Origin: Wuchereria bancrofti
Taxonomy: Eukaryota > Nematoda > Chromadorea > Rhabditida > Onchocercidae
DNA length: 64,000 nt
Assembly: GCA_005281725.1 (NCBI GenBank)
Contig: SSBO01000010.1
Location: forward strand, 924,461 to 988,460
Direction: 5' to 3'
Positions within the stretch are counted from its first letter, which is position 1; the number at the start of each line of letters is the position of its first letter. The notes beneath the pieces were generated by a model. The model saw only the letters and a list, made by a program, of their open reading frames with translations, searched no databases and was not told where the DNA came from. Positions 50,251-61,153 of the stretch are shown here, in pieces. A program made the position numbers and the translations under genes.

Positions 50251-51689
50251 TACTGCGTTTGAAATCAATTAATTAAAATAAGTTTATAATTTATGTGTTG
50301 GATAAGTGTTTTTGTTACTCATTTTGATTTTGTTAAATTAAGTCAAAAAGTATAATTAGAAGATAAATTAAGTTGCCGTGATTGAACTCACAATTTAGCT
50401 CACGCACGTGGACCATTCCGACGTCACATGAACCAAAATGATCCATTATGTGTGCAAAGAAGTCAACTGCATCGGTTTATGTATCTTTATAGTTTGTTTA
50501 CATATTAAACATTTTCAGGATTCACCAAGTATGATATTGTGGAAATTTTTCTCCTTTCATTTGTTATTAATAATAAAGGAATGATTATAAAACAAAAGGC
50601 TTCAAATTGAAGTTGAAAATTACTTGAAGTTAAATTCAAGTCATTATGGGTATTGTTAAAGACCAAACTTTAATTTCGTAATAATGAAATCACATTAATC
50701 TCAAATGATAGCAGTTCATTTCTATATTTAGGATTTGTTTACATATCAAACATTGGATGACTGGTAAGAAAAAATTATTCAGCTTCAAGTTTGGGATCTA
50801 TGAAGTTAAGCTTTATGCTTGCAAGATACTAACTGTGTACTAAAGGCCCAAGTCATCTAATCAATGATTTGAGACTTATCTTTTTTATCACTTTCTCCAG
50901 TGCGAATGTCAGACGCTGTTACCAGGTATTTAATAAAAAACTTAACACAGTGAAGATGACTCGGATAGAGTAGAAAATCCTTATAAAAACTACAGCTTGA
51001 TTTTTTTCAGTAGATAAAGTTAAATTAGTCTAAAATTTAACTTCTCATCCAAGCAACTTTAGTTTCACTTCTTGCTTAGTTACAAATTGATAAAGTGCTA
51101 AAGTTACTTAAAATCCTCACTTAATGTACGAGGTGTAGTAGAAAGTATTACAAAACCTGTCAAATGTGATATCTTTAATATTTTTCTGCGCCTTTATAGA
51201 TTTATAATCGGTAATTAAATTTGTATTCCGGTGGTCAAATTGCAAGTTTGTCATTTGCAAAGCATTTAATCATTTAAGTTTGTATAGCAATAGAACAGAG
51301 AATACGATATCACAACAAAACCAATAATAGAAATTAAATGCAGAAAATGCGATAAGATCCGATCCCTTCCGTATACTTAATTTCACAATTCCAAATTCAT
51401 ATGTTCGAGATAATTTGAACATTAAATTTACTGAAAACAATCAATTTTTGCTACAACTTTAAATTTTGGAAGTACCAAGTCTTAATAATGAGATTTCATG
51501 GTGACAAGTGATATGATAATCAGAATGATACAATGATAAAATGATCAATTTACTTACAATGAAACAAATGCCAGCGTCTTAAGACGTGTATTTACGTGAC
51601 GTGTATCTACTTCAAGAACTAAGCATATTTTTAACTTGTAACTAGGCATATTTTTATATATATATAGAGAGAGAGAAGAGATACGTAAG
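50251..51689. other. Intergenic, AT-rich
   Basis: No gene seen. At about 50,400-50,432 there is a short cluster of a CACGTG E-box and a GACGTCAC CRE-like site. At 51,576-51,587 there is a 12-bp perfect palindrome CGTCTTAAGACG followed by ACGTGTATTT / ACGTGTATCT repeats. Confidence 0.45.
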
Positions 51690-52060
51690 CATTTGTCTGC
51701 CTGCTGAAGAGTAAGGCAGTCCAGCCGTGCTCTGCAGTTCATCGAACTGCGTGCGGTACTGACTCTCTCAGTGCTTCTTCCCGGGGTACCACGAACCTGT
51801 TTCGAAGACCCAGCCTGAAATTAACCGTCGTAAAGCGGAAAAGTATCCACTTTCATTTTATTTGTATATCGTGGCTCTGACCTATAACGGTACTGTTGTG
51901 TGCTTCCTCTCATTCTGATATTCAAAAGCTTCGAATCGTTTAATAGTTTTCTACTTGTTACTTTTCATAGAAGTCGTATACACGCAATGATCGTATACAC
52001 GCACTTGCAAATGGCGTACGTGATATCCGAGTGTTTCGTCATTCTTGTGTCTTGAAGCAT
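51690..52060 (+). promoter_or_regulatory. Probable promoter / 5' region of BORCS6
   Basis: GC-richer island directly upstream of the BORCS6 coding region. It contains a 13-bp direct repeat TCGTATACACGCA at 51,974-51,986 and 51,991-52,003 (17-bp period). It is a promoter by position and composition only. Confidence 0.4.
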
Positions 52061-52420
52061 ACAATTTGTGGAGTATTTATTGTTAGCGAATAAAAAACTG
52101 TCGAGGTATTTTCACCAAAAATTGGGTGATGTCGTATTTGTTTTTTTGCGCATACATGACGTTAGGACATGGTCCTTAGAGTTTACTCTTATTTTGCAAC
52201 ATTTACGTGAGGTTTTGCTTACTTCTGTCAGATTTAGCGGAAAGTCTCTTTTTAAGTACTTGAAAATGTCATTTTTGATGAAATCAATGCTTTTTTTCTT
52301 CATTCACTTTATTGTTATCGTAAATGAATTTTTGTCGGCAAATAAATTTTGTCCAATTTTATGCATTTAAGGAACGAATTGAAGATTTTTTCTACGTCTT
52401 TTCCGCAAAACTGCATAGCA

Positions 52421-53584
52421 ATGGATCAGCAGCAGCCTTCTGAATCAAGAAATCCGGAAATCAGAATGCAAGTGACTACATCCAGTTCTCCAATTGCTGA
52501 CCAGCAACATACCTTTGTAGTCGAAAATCTGGAAGGACGAATTCGTGACAGTGTCAAACAAAGCAGTATGCAGTCGGACGAAAGTCGAACTTCGTTGCAG
52601 AGTATCTCAAGTAGTTTTGTACCTGATCCTGAAGTTTTAACAAGCCTTGAGAGGCACGCAAATGCTATCTCAACTAATATAAATGTCGTATTACGTGATT
52701 TACGTGAATCATTAAAAGGCAAGTTCCTAGTTGAAATATATAATGATTATGGCATAGTTTTACATTTCCTCCTATTACATCTCTGATGACGATTAACACA
52801 TAAAAGTGGCAGCGTTCAGATTGTTCTGAAGTTTAGATGAAGCACATTGTTCTGAATCGTCTGCTATAGTGTCAGAGCAGTCAGTATGATTTATTATTAC
52901 TCAATGTAGCACACATCTTCCTGTTTATCCTTTTCTATGTATGGAAAGTTTACACCTGTATAGCTAATAAGCAAAAATTTAATTTAGTCGTTGTTTCGTT
53001 TAATCCATTCTCCGCTTCCCTAATTTTTCTGTTGTTCAGAAACATTTTTGATCACTTTTTCTATTTTCGCTTTTCTGCAGATTTCTTTATCACAAATATC
53101 AAAGTGATGTTCAGGAATGAGTGAATTAACCGTTCAAGCTACGGAATGTTTTGCTGATGCAATTTCTGCTTCCTGTAATTCGGTTGATGCTACCATCAAG
53201 AATACCTACGCTTTGCTAGCAAAAGTAAGCGGCTTCTGATTCAAATAAAATACAAATTTTCTTACTTTTAAACAGTTCGGAAGAAAAATCAAAATCGGTG
53301 GACTACTTCACTGTCTTCTTTAAATATATTCTTACAGGCCTATTTATAGTTGTTCATTTTGAGAGGCGCATTTGTCTTGAATAAGTTCTTATCGTTAACA
53401 GGTCTCCAAATATAAACAGCTACCATCTAGCTTGTCTTCAACTTTTTGTTTTGTATTCTCATATTAGGTCGAGGAAGTTACTGAAGCAATGGCCGGTGTA
53501 CGAAAATTGTCCCAACAAGTGAAGGATATAAAACGTGTTGTGGATTTATTTGAAATACAGTTGGTAACAAGTTCAATGGCATAG
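52421..53584 (+). CDS. BORC complex subunit 6 (lyspersin) orthologue
   Basis: Known role: BORCS6/lyspersin is a subunit of BORC on the lysosome surface, which recruits ARL8 and kinesin to move lysosomes. Seen: three exons (52,421-52,718; 53,115-53,224; 53,468-53,584) give 174 aa in consistent phase. About 70 polar residues (MDQQQPSESRNPEIRM...) come first. Then the conserved helical C-terminal domain: PEVLTSLERHANAISTNINV, CNSVDATIKNTYALLAKVEE, VRKLSQQVKDIKRVVDLFEI. This matches the vertebrate pattern LE..A......L, SV..S(I/M)K.MYALMA and ...L..QV.DIRR.L...E. Intron 1 uses a GC donor (AAAAG/GCAAGT); no GT site nearby keeps the frame. An in-frame ATG at 52,361 would add 20 residues; I chose 52,421 because the upstream extension is low-complexity. 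It is convergent with mrpl-14. Confidence 0.9.
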
Positions 53585-53686
53585 CCTTATTTGTAATTTG
53601 ATACAACTTAGTACAAGCTTTTGATACAAAAAAATCAGAATCAAAAACATACTGTTGTAAGCATTGATATGGGGAGCAAGCAAAAC

Positions 53687-53699
53687 AATAAACAATAAA
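53687..53699 (+). terminator. Polyadenylation signals of BORCS6
   Basis: Two AATAAA hexamers (53,687-53,692 and 53,694-53,699), 103-115 bases after the BORCS6 stop. They end just 15 bases before the stop codon of the convergent mrpl-14, so the two transcripts probably overlap at their 3' ends. Confidence 0.65.
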
Positions 53700-53714
53700 A
53701 TGCAACTATGTAAT

Positions 53715-54997
53715 TTAGAAATATTTCGTAGCAATCGATAATATTTTTGAAAATTGTAAATTTGCTCGTTTTCGTTGAAGGATTGCTGGAATTGGCATGA
53801 GTACTCGAGTCCCAAGAGGATTTCCTTCATCATCCTGGAAAAGAATGTAGGGTTTGGCACTCTGAATTCCAAATAAATTCACTTCGAATCTTTGGTACTG
53901 ATCAAAAAATAGAAACTAATTAGACATGCTATATGCTTAAGAGGCACAGTAAACTCTCAAGTTAAAAATTATAAATGTTTGTTCTTCCAGCCTTAAGAAT
54001 TAAATATCATTTGAGGCAATCTGCTTTATCCATATAATTGATAGAACTTCAAAGAATAACATGTTGGAAGGACAATCAAATGCAGTGTCACCCTTAATTT
54101 CATAGTCTAACTTGATAAAGGTTAAGGGTCTTGATTATCACATCCTCCATTTCTCTTCCCGACATAGGGAACAATCCAAAGAGAAGGGTCGGGTTGTAGG
54201 AGAAGTCACAAGGTGGATGAAGCAGCAAAGTAATCTAATCGACTTATAAAGGGTGATGGAATTCAATTATAATTAAACTAAGATGGAAAGCCAAAATATC
54301 TTAAAATGTTTACTAAAATAGAAAAGGATTTTAAATCAAACAAAATGACTAATTTCAGTAATCAATTCTATTAAATAATTCACCCTTTGAGTAATATGTA
54401 TTTAACAAAATTTTATCTTACAAGAAGTACGATGTTGTTGGTATCCGTTGAAGGTATACCATGCTTTCGATAGTTTACATCAATTTTAGCTCCCACCACA
54501 AACGCCTGTTTCATTTCTCCTCGTATTGCAACCAAGATCTAAGTACAAGTTAGGAAAATCAAATAATAAACAAGGACAGGAAATTATATTCACTTATGGC
54601 AAATCTTAATTTGACCCGTCATCATGTCCTTTACTCATTTGATGATTTAAAAAATTTTGTAAAATTATATATCAGAATATTATACACCAATATTCACTTT
54701 ATGAAACTAATTTATAACTTACTCATTAGCTACCGAGCTTCTCATATACAAAATAGAATGCATAATAATGGTAAGTGTTACCTTGTCGCCAAGTGTGGCA
54801 TGCGGCATATGCTTCTTTCGTCCACCTGGTTTGTAAACATCGATGCAGTAGGCTAATTTACCAGATGTATTGGCCTCTTTACCAAGTGCTGAATTGTCGA
54901 CAACCAATAGTCGTGTACGTCGCTCAATGCCCGTACTGGGTGGTCGAGTTCGGTGTCGACTCAGTTCGTGCCTGAAACAAGACCAACAATTGTGCAT
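53715..54997 (-). CDS. mrpl-14: Mitochondrial ribosomal protein L14 (uL14m)
   Basis: uL14m sits at the inter-subunit face of the mitochondrial large ribosomal subunit. Three exons on the minus strand (54,782-54,997; 54,422-54,538; 53,715-53,834) give 150 aa, close to the human length of 145. Seen: RTRLLVVDNSALGKEANTSG, AYCIDVYKPGGRKK, ATLGDKILVAIRGEMKQAFV, YRKHGIPSTDTNNIVLL, and DDEGNPLGTRVLMPIPAILQ. These are the L14 core motifs (VVDNSA, GD.ILVAI.G..K.A.VV, D.N..VL..D.GNP.GTR...P.P). The N-terminus MHNCWSCFRHELSRHRTRPP is Arg-rich with one acidic residue, fitting a mitochondrial presequence. An in-frame ATG at 55,021 would add 8 residues. A TTTCAG inside the first exon could instead mark an acceptor with an upstream exon that I do not see. 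Confidence 0.9.
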
Positions 54998-55021
54998 GCT
55001 GCAGTTTTCACCTCCATGCAT

Positions 55022-56072
55022 TTGTAATTAATTAAGTTAATATTAAGTTCAAGTAAGTTGTCTATAGTTCAATGCTGGACCGAAGTGGATTACTTATTTC
55101 CGACTAACTTTCTATCGAAATATTTAATCTTTCCTTTTTTCCTTTAGTCCTCCTAAAAAATTAGCTTTCTCATTTCTGAAAATATGGTGCTGCATGCTCC
55201 AACCACAGAATTTCCGGATTTGTCTTTTATTCCAACACACAAAGCATATGTTGTGCATTTCATAATAACTATTATTTAATTAGAATTGTTCTATAACGCG
55301 AAATGGAAATATTCTAAATGCATTTTATCAGACTGAAAAACAGTAACAACGAATATATAATACATGTTTATAATGGCATACAAAATCAGTAGGCAATACT
55401 TCCGATCATTAATCGGCTGGGAATAATTTGCTAATATATTTTGCAGTTTATAATCAGATAATATTAAATTAGAAGTACACAGAGAGGTAATTCAGCACGA
55501 TGTGAGATTACATATAAGAGAAAAATAACCACTTGAAAATTCAACCGCTTGGATGCGGACACCTATGAGAAACGTAGACGTCATAAATAATTTAGAATTT
55601 AAAAAACGATCAGTGTGACAGCATAAAAGGAATGCCATTTGGCTTTAAACTACATCTCAGTATATGATGAATATAAAAAACAAATGAAAAATAAAAAATC
55701 GAAGTACTTCAACGTTCATAAACATGTATATCTTGAAAATGAAAAAGAAACGAGACATTTTATGGACTTCTCGACCAATCGTACATTAGACTCATTTTAT
55801 ATACAAAACAACCTGAAATATCGCGCTCGAACTGATAAACGGAACAGGAAAAAAAAAAACTCTTGCTTTTCTGATATGACCATTCCCTCTCTCTTAATAT
55901 TTTCTTTTCCTTCTCCCACTTTTTACCCTATTTCACAAAAAATGACTTTTTCTCTCGTAATCTCTAGCAACTTCCAGATTTCGATATAAATCAGTATGAC
56001 AATTTTAAGCAATATTTATTTCCAAACATTGAACACATACTTACTAAATGTAAACATCCCAATTAGAATCAT
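55022..56072. other. Intergenic between mrpl-14 and the DUF5522 gene
   Basis: About 1 kb with no gene that I recognise. A plus-strand opening at 55,639-55,989 (Lys/Asn-rich, no ATG near its start) is the only long frame and has no recognisable motif. Confidence 0.5.
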
Positions 56073-57578
56073 TCACATGTAGAATGCACCATTCCATACT
56101 TTTGATTTCTTAATTTGCAACGCAGCATTTTCATGTTGGTAGGGACAATGACGACAACCACTACCACAACATTTTCCTCTTAATAAATGCTGCGATACAG
56201 TCATTACCAAAAAACCTTTTTTTGGATCATTGTAGGACAGTCGTCGTTCTCGGATAGCCTTCAAATGGGCCATGTAAATGTCACGTTCCTCAGTCGTCAT
56301 TCCTGCATATGTCTGCCATACTACTTTTGCTTTCTTCATCGAATCTTCGAATAAAACATAGTTCGCTACAAGCTGTCCGTCTTCACCAATTTCTGTCTTA
56401 TAAATATTTTTGCCAGTTCCACGTGGCTTAGCATAGACAGGTGCTGCTGTTTCAAATGACAATTCAGGCAATGATGATTTGGAGCCAATAATGTCCGGAA
56501 GTGCTGCTTCGCTTTGTGTAGGAGTAAAGACAGTTGCACCATCAGCGGCTGTTGTCTGTTCCATTTTTTTAGAAGAATTAGAATTCTCCAGCTTCCTTAT
56601 ATCAGTAAAGCAAGGGAACATACTACTGCGGCAGTAATATATATATCGCCTGAAATGCTTTTCAAAACTTACCATACGCATTCCATCCCGAATTCTACAA
56701 AAATCCAAAACATACCATTTCGAAAGATGTAAATTACGAGTTACCATATAGTTTTTATAAATAAACTGAAGACGCACACAACTTTCGAGAATAAAAGAAA
56801 ATAAAGAGGATTTCTCAAAGGATATAAAACAATGGAAGAAACCAAAGTATGTTACACCGAGCAAAATAAAATGATGAATAAACCAAGAAAAATTAGTAGT
56901 TCTCGTTTCTTTTATTTCCAACATCACTTCACCTCAAGAAAAAAAAAATAACTAGATAAATTTCGGAAAAAGGGCATGAAAATCATCCGGATGAATGTCA
57001 GTTTGAAAATTGGGACGTTGAAGCATTCCTTAAATTTACTTGCATCTTTATTTTTCAAGAAACTATCCCAAAGCACTTGTATAATAGAATTGACGGTTTG
57101 AAACAACGCAAAAATGTTTCGCTTCTATTTCAACAACTTATTGCTTTCTATCATTATCTTAAAATCTACATTTTTTAAGATTCTATTATCTACACTATTT
57201 CATTAATAACGATTTTTTGCCACGGCAAAGTAATTAAATAGTCATAAAACTTTTCAAATTGGATCTCCGATAACGCATGATAACTAATCAGACATTCTGC
57301 TTAGCTATGTAAATTATATGTTCTTTGAAGACTAACCTAAATCAATAGAATAGTACATACTTTGTAAAATCAAGAAGCAAATATTAAATTCTAATCGAGC
57401 AAAATTTCAATAACAATGAAACTTCAGGAATCTACAAAAATATAAAAACAATTGCGAAAATTTTCGAAACTAACAGTGGTTGAGGCCACCATCGTCCGGA
57501 TGCCAGTGCTTTCGGGATATATAAACAAATATCTGATACTGTAAGTCGCTGGATGTTACAAGCTGCTAATGGAAGCAT
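56073..57578 (-). CDS. DUF5522 / C1orf53-like small cysteine-motif protein
   Basis: The function of the family is unknown to me. The C-terminal part is certain: LSYNDPKKGFLVMTVSQHLL then RGKCCGSGCRHCPY, the signature of the DUF5522 family (a Y.DP..G..V.T..HL.RG.CCGS.CRHCPY block as in human C1orf53). The four cysteines suggest a metal site. Exon 2 (56,073-56,649) stays open without interruption. Conservatively the protein could begin at MEQTTAADG (56,564; 163 aa). A better-fitting model adds a first exon at 57,475-57,578 (MLPLAACNIQRLTVSDICLY, IPKALASGRWWPQP), spliced with GTTAGT donor and TTTCAG acceptor. Phases fit exactly and give 226 aa with a basic, hydrophobic N-terminus that could target mitochondria. 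That exon is an inference; other upstream ATGs in the long open frame are possible. Confidence 0.72.
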
Positions 57579-58555
57579 CTATAACCATTATTTCGAAGAA
57601 TTATGCTGAAGTTATAAATCTAACTCTATCTCTAAATTATAATTTAAAATCTATGAGGAAAGAAAACGGTACTTTTTGAAAATCTTGATAACTAAAGATT
57701 AAATAACATGAACCAAAAATTATATAACTGCTTACCAAGAAACTTATGAAGCAAATGCTCACCTGCATTAAAAATATTAAATTGCCAGTAAGTGAAAAGT
57801 TAAACGGAACAATATCCTCCTATATCTGAAAAAGAATTTTCAAATACAGTAAACACGTTGTTAAACACACCCCAAAACTTTCAAATTCTGCCACCCGGTG
57901 AAACGGGTCATTTCTAATCTGAATATCTCAAGGACCGAATGCTGCAAAAATACCTGGAAATATCAATTTATTTGCTAGACATGTCTTGGAAGCAACAAAA
58001 TAAACGAACTCACAAATGATACATTACTTTCCAATACTTTCTAACCGTCTCATAAGCTACAACAGTTAACTGGCAATTTCACATGAAGTGATATATATAT
58101 ATGGAGAGAACCAACACCCCAATAGAACCCTAAAGCAGATACTTTGCGAAAGAAAAGTATAAGCTACATATTATGAATTAATTTAACTTGATCCGTGAAA
58201 TTATAAATTGATTTGAATGTAATAATATGACCGGATTTCGAAACAAATGGATAGATATTGGTGAAACCAACTCTTCAATCAAAATTCGTGAAAATCTATC
58301 AACTAGAAAATTAAAATAAACAAATAGACCCAAAAAAGATTACAAATTTCATTTTAATGAATTGTATGGCATGTGGTACGTTAACCCATAATTTCAGTAA
58401 ATAACCATGCTTAATGGAACATAAAAATGCATAGGGAATTTAAACGTAACGATATATTCGAAATTTTATTCATTCATAATGACAATATAAAATTAATAAA
58501 TTAACATGAAATTTAGACAATCAGTTTGACCTCCAAAATTTAGATTAAATGGAAA
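57579..58555. other. Intergenic between DUF5522 gene and SRP receptor beta
   Basis: About 980 bp, mostly AT-rich. An exon-like minus-strand segment at about 57,770-57,835 (acceptor ATATAG or TTTCAG, open frame EDIVPFNFSLTGNLIFLMQ, donor GTGAGC) is present but I cannot connect it to any gene. Confidence 0.4.
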
Positions 58556-60322
58556 TCACAGAGCAGCAATCCACGCTTGTATTGCTCCAATATTACACTG
58601 TTTATCACTAACATCCCCGTTCTCTTTCTTTACAAAACACTCAATGAAATCCAAGCGTAACAATGATAAATCATCCCAACTGAAACATTTACCTGAAAAA
58701 TAAAAGTTTTTATGAAGATGAATTCCTGTAGATCTTTAAATCAACTACTAGAACTTCAAATCCGATTTTCAGTTGTTATTAAGCATTATACTTCAGTGCA
58801 ATAAACCAGAAAACAAAAACATACCTGTACTAGTTAGAGTTCTCTTTCTTGCAGCACCATCAGTGGAATCTAAAGCTGCTTCACGTGTACCATTGATGTA
58901 GCCAAATTCTCGTTCAAGGGCTGTTCGCACGGCCTTTAATAATTGATCTTATGATTTTTTTCAGAAACTGTTGGCGGTATATTTAAAAATTATCCGAAGA
59001 AATACGCCATTAATTCTTAAAAGAAATTAGATGCTATATCAAAAAAGATAAATGAGAAAGCTGTCACAATCGCAGTGAAAAACAAGTTGAGACCTAATAA
59101 TTTACTGGAAATAAATTTCAAAATCCCAAAACGACATAGACCAAACCTGTGAACTTTTGGCCAAAGGACAATTTTGCTTATTACATGCCACAAGTATCGG
59201 AACTTTTTTCTCCGACTCGTACAAAACATCATAAAAGAACGCTGCAACATCGCGTGATTTCTTGCCAAACGTTGAACTATCGATAACAAAGACAATGCCC
59301 TTTAAGCTATTTCGATTCTAAAAATAATAGCATTTAGCAAACAAATTTTGTGATACAACTAAATTTCAAATTTAGAAATTCAACAAGTTTTTTGAAAACC
59401 TCTGACTTATTTGAAATTTTTATTCCACTGAAGAACTAGCATACCAGAACTGAACTAGTACATCAAATTTAGTTGTACATTACCAAAAAACATATCTTCA
59501 TATGTGTCGGTATACCTATAGACCCATGGGAGCAGCGAAAATTATAGTAAATAAACATGGTTGAAACAAGAGAAGGTAGTGCATTGAATTACGATTATGA
59601 CATCTTTACTCCATTCAAAACTTACTTTCTGTAAGTAATTTCCAAAAAGCTTCTTTCGAAGCTTTTCAGATCCAGGAAAATCGACCAGAGTAACCAACCT
59701 ATCACTTGTTACTGAAACGTCTTCGCAACGATTTTCTTTTAAGGATGTATAAGTTTCTGGACTGTATTCTGAAATACATAAAGACATCGCTTTCATGAAC
59801 AAGTATTCGTCCTTTTACAGACCGATTCAGATTTAGGAATAAAAAATACATAGTTGTTTTCGCTGTGAGAACCGAATAACAGCTCGAAGTTGCAGTATAA
59901 CTAAGAGACAATAACGATTCCTGCATTGATGGATTTTATCAGAACTAACTGATAGAACACGAACTTTTCGGTGACGATGCAATCGCATTTCACGAGAATT
60001 CTCTCCATCACATAAATGAAAAGGTAACAAGGAAAATCGAGAATGTTTAACTAAGAGCTTAATTGAACCGCCGTATTCTAAGTAGTCTTCCAATACTGAC
60101 GGAATGAGAATAATTCTTACCTGGATTAATTAACTTCGAAAACAGCACAGTTTTCCCAGAGTCGCATAATCCTACGATAAGAACTGTATTACCACTCGTC
60201 AACCTCCTCTTCAAGATGTACGCAAGTACCGAGATAAACACCACTACAGTAGCAATCCAAACTCCAAGCGTTACACTAACCCGGTTGTAATCCACTAATT
60301 CATTTCGGATTTGATCCTCCAT
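58556..60322 (-). CDS. Signal recognition particle receptor subunit beta
   Basis: SRP receptor beta is an ER-membrane GTPase that anchors SRP receptor alpha for co-translational targeting. Five exons (60,121-60,322; 59,626-59,768; 59,147-59,317; 58,825-58,933; 58,556-58,692) give 253 aa in consistent phase (human 271). Seen: a lumenal/N-terminal segment, one transmembrane helix at about residues 17-38 (VTLGVWIATVVVFISVLAYI), P-loop GLCDSGKT at 51-58, Walker B/G3 DFPG at 97-100, then KGIVFVIDSSTFGKKSRDVA, FFYDVLYESEKKVPILVACN, and a C-terminal LRLDFIECF. All match SRPRB (GLCDSGKT, D.PG, ARAIVFVVDSA.F..EVKDVAEFLY.VL). Oddities: the G4 motif reads NKQN (161-164), not NKQD, and the G5 segment reads ECFVK where human has ECSAK. 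The ATG follows TTCAAAG directly, a likely splice-leader acceptor. Confidence 0.93.
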
Positions 60323-61104
60323 CTTTGAAGAAAAAGGCTATTTCAAGCATTACCACATTATTTTCATCACATATCTTTGTTGATAAAACTAGTCCTGTAT
60401 GGTTCATGAAAGTATGATACCATATCATTTCAAAAACTGAGCTCAAATTCTAGAAGATAATAAAAAAAGAAAAAAATAACTGTCGAATAGCTCACTTTCC
60501 AGTTATGAACTAATAATTAAAATATAACGACGAAAAACCAGCTGTAAGATATGAAAATAAATGCAATGGAATCTTTTATGTACAACCAATGTAATTACAT
60601 AATAATAAGCAAATATTATGAGCAATAACAAAAATATATAGCAAATGAGCAAATATTACAACATAGTGATTAATTAAGGATACTACGAAAAAACGAAAAA
60701 ATTTAGCAACATATATCTCAAACCGAGAGAAATAGTACAAGTTTATAATTTGAGCATTTCTTCCAGAAAAGCAGATGGATAGTGGATAATAACATTGAAG
60801 TTGGTCTGAATAACCTAAAGGGAAAGGCACAAGTTAGCATGATGATAACTTAATTTACAATCAAAATGCTCAGACAATTCAATTTCTCAACATTTTATAG
60901 TGAAATTAATAAAATGTATGGTTAAATCTAGCAGTTGAAAAATTGAGAATGACAAGTGCTCGTTGATCTTTAACTTGATAAATTAAAACTAATTAGGTTG
61001 CTTGTTTTTCAACTGTAAGGAAATAAAATTTCCAACTCGTTCTTTCAGAATTTATGTATAAAACACTAAAAAAGACATATATTACATATATGCATTACAT
61101 CTTG
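60323..61104. other. Intergenic between SRP receptor beta and mrpl-33
   Basis: About 780 bp, AT-rich, no gene recognised. It includes the 3' untranslated region of mrpl-33 and the upstream flank of the SRP receptor beta gene. The minus-strand opening at 60,576-60,830 is low-complexity and not accepted. Confidence 0.5.
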
Positions 61105-61153
61105 AATTTGTTTAAATTTAAAATAGCGTCCACATTTTAAATTTAAACAAATT
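61105..61153 (-). other. Perfect 20-bp stem-loop directly after the mrpl-33 stop codon
   Basis: Arms at 61,105-61,124 and 61,134-61,153 are exact reverse complements over 20 bp (one G:C pair, the rest A:T) with a 9-base GC-richer loop (AGCGTCCAC on the plus strand). The stem begins at the base after the TGA (61,154-61,156). In the mRNA it would form a hairpin abutting the stop codon. It could act in termination, stability or 3' processing, or be a recent palindrome with no role. Confidence 0.85.

Noticed and set aside
55639..55989. 116-codon plus-strand ORF, Lys/Asn-rich
   Set aside because: No ATG near its start, no recognisable motif, no splice partners seen.
57770..57835. Exon-like segment EDIVPFNFSLTGNLIFLMQ on the minus strand with splice-like borders
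   Set aside because: It cannot be connected in frame to a recognisable gene, and all neighbouring frames are also open by chance.
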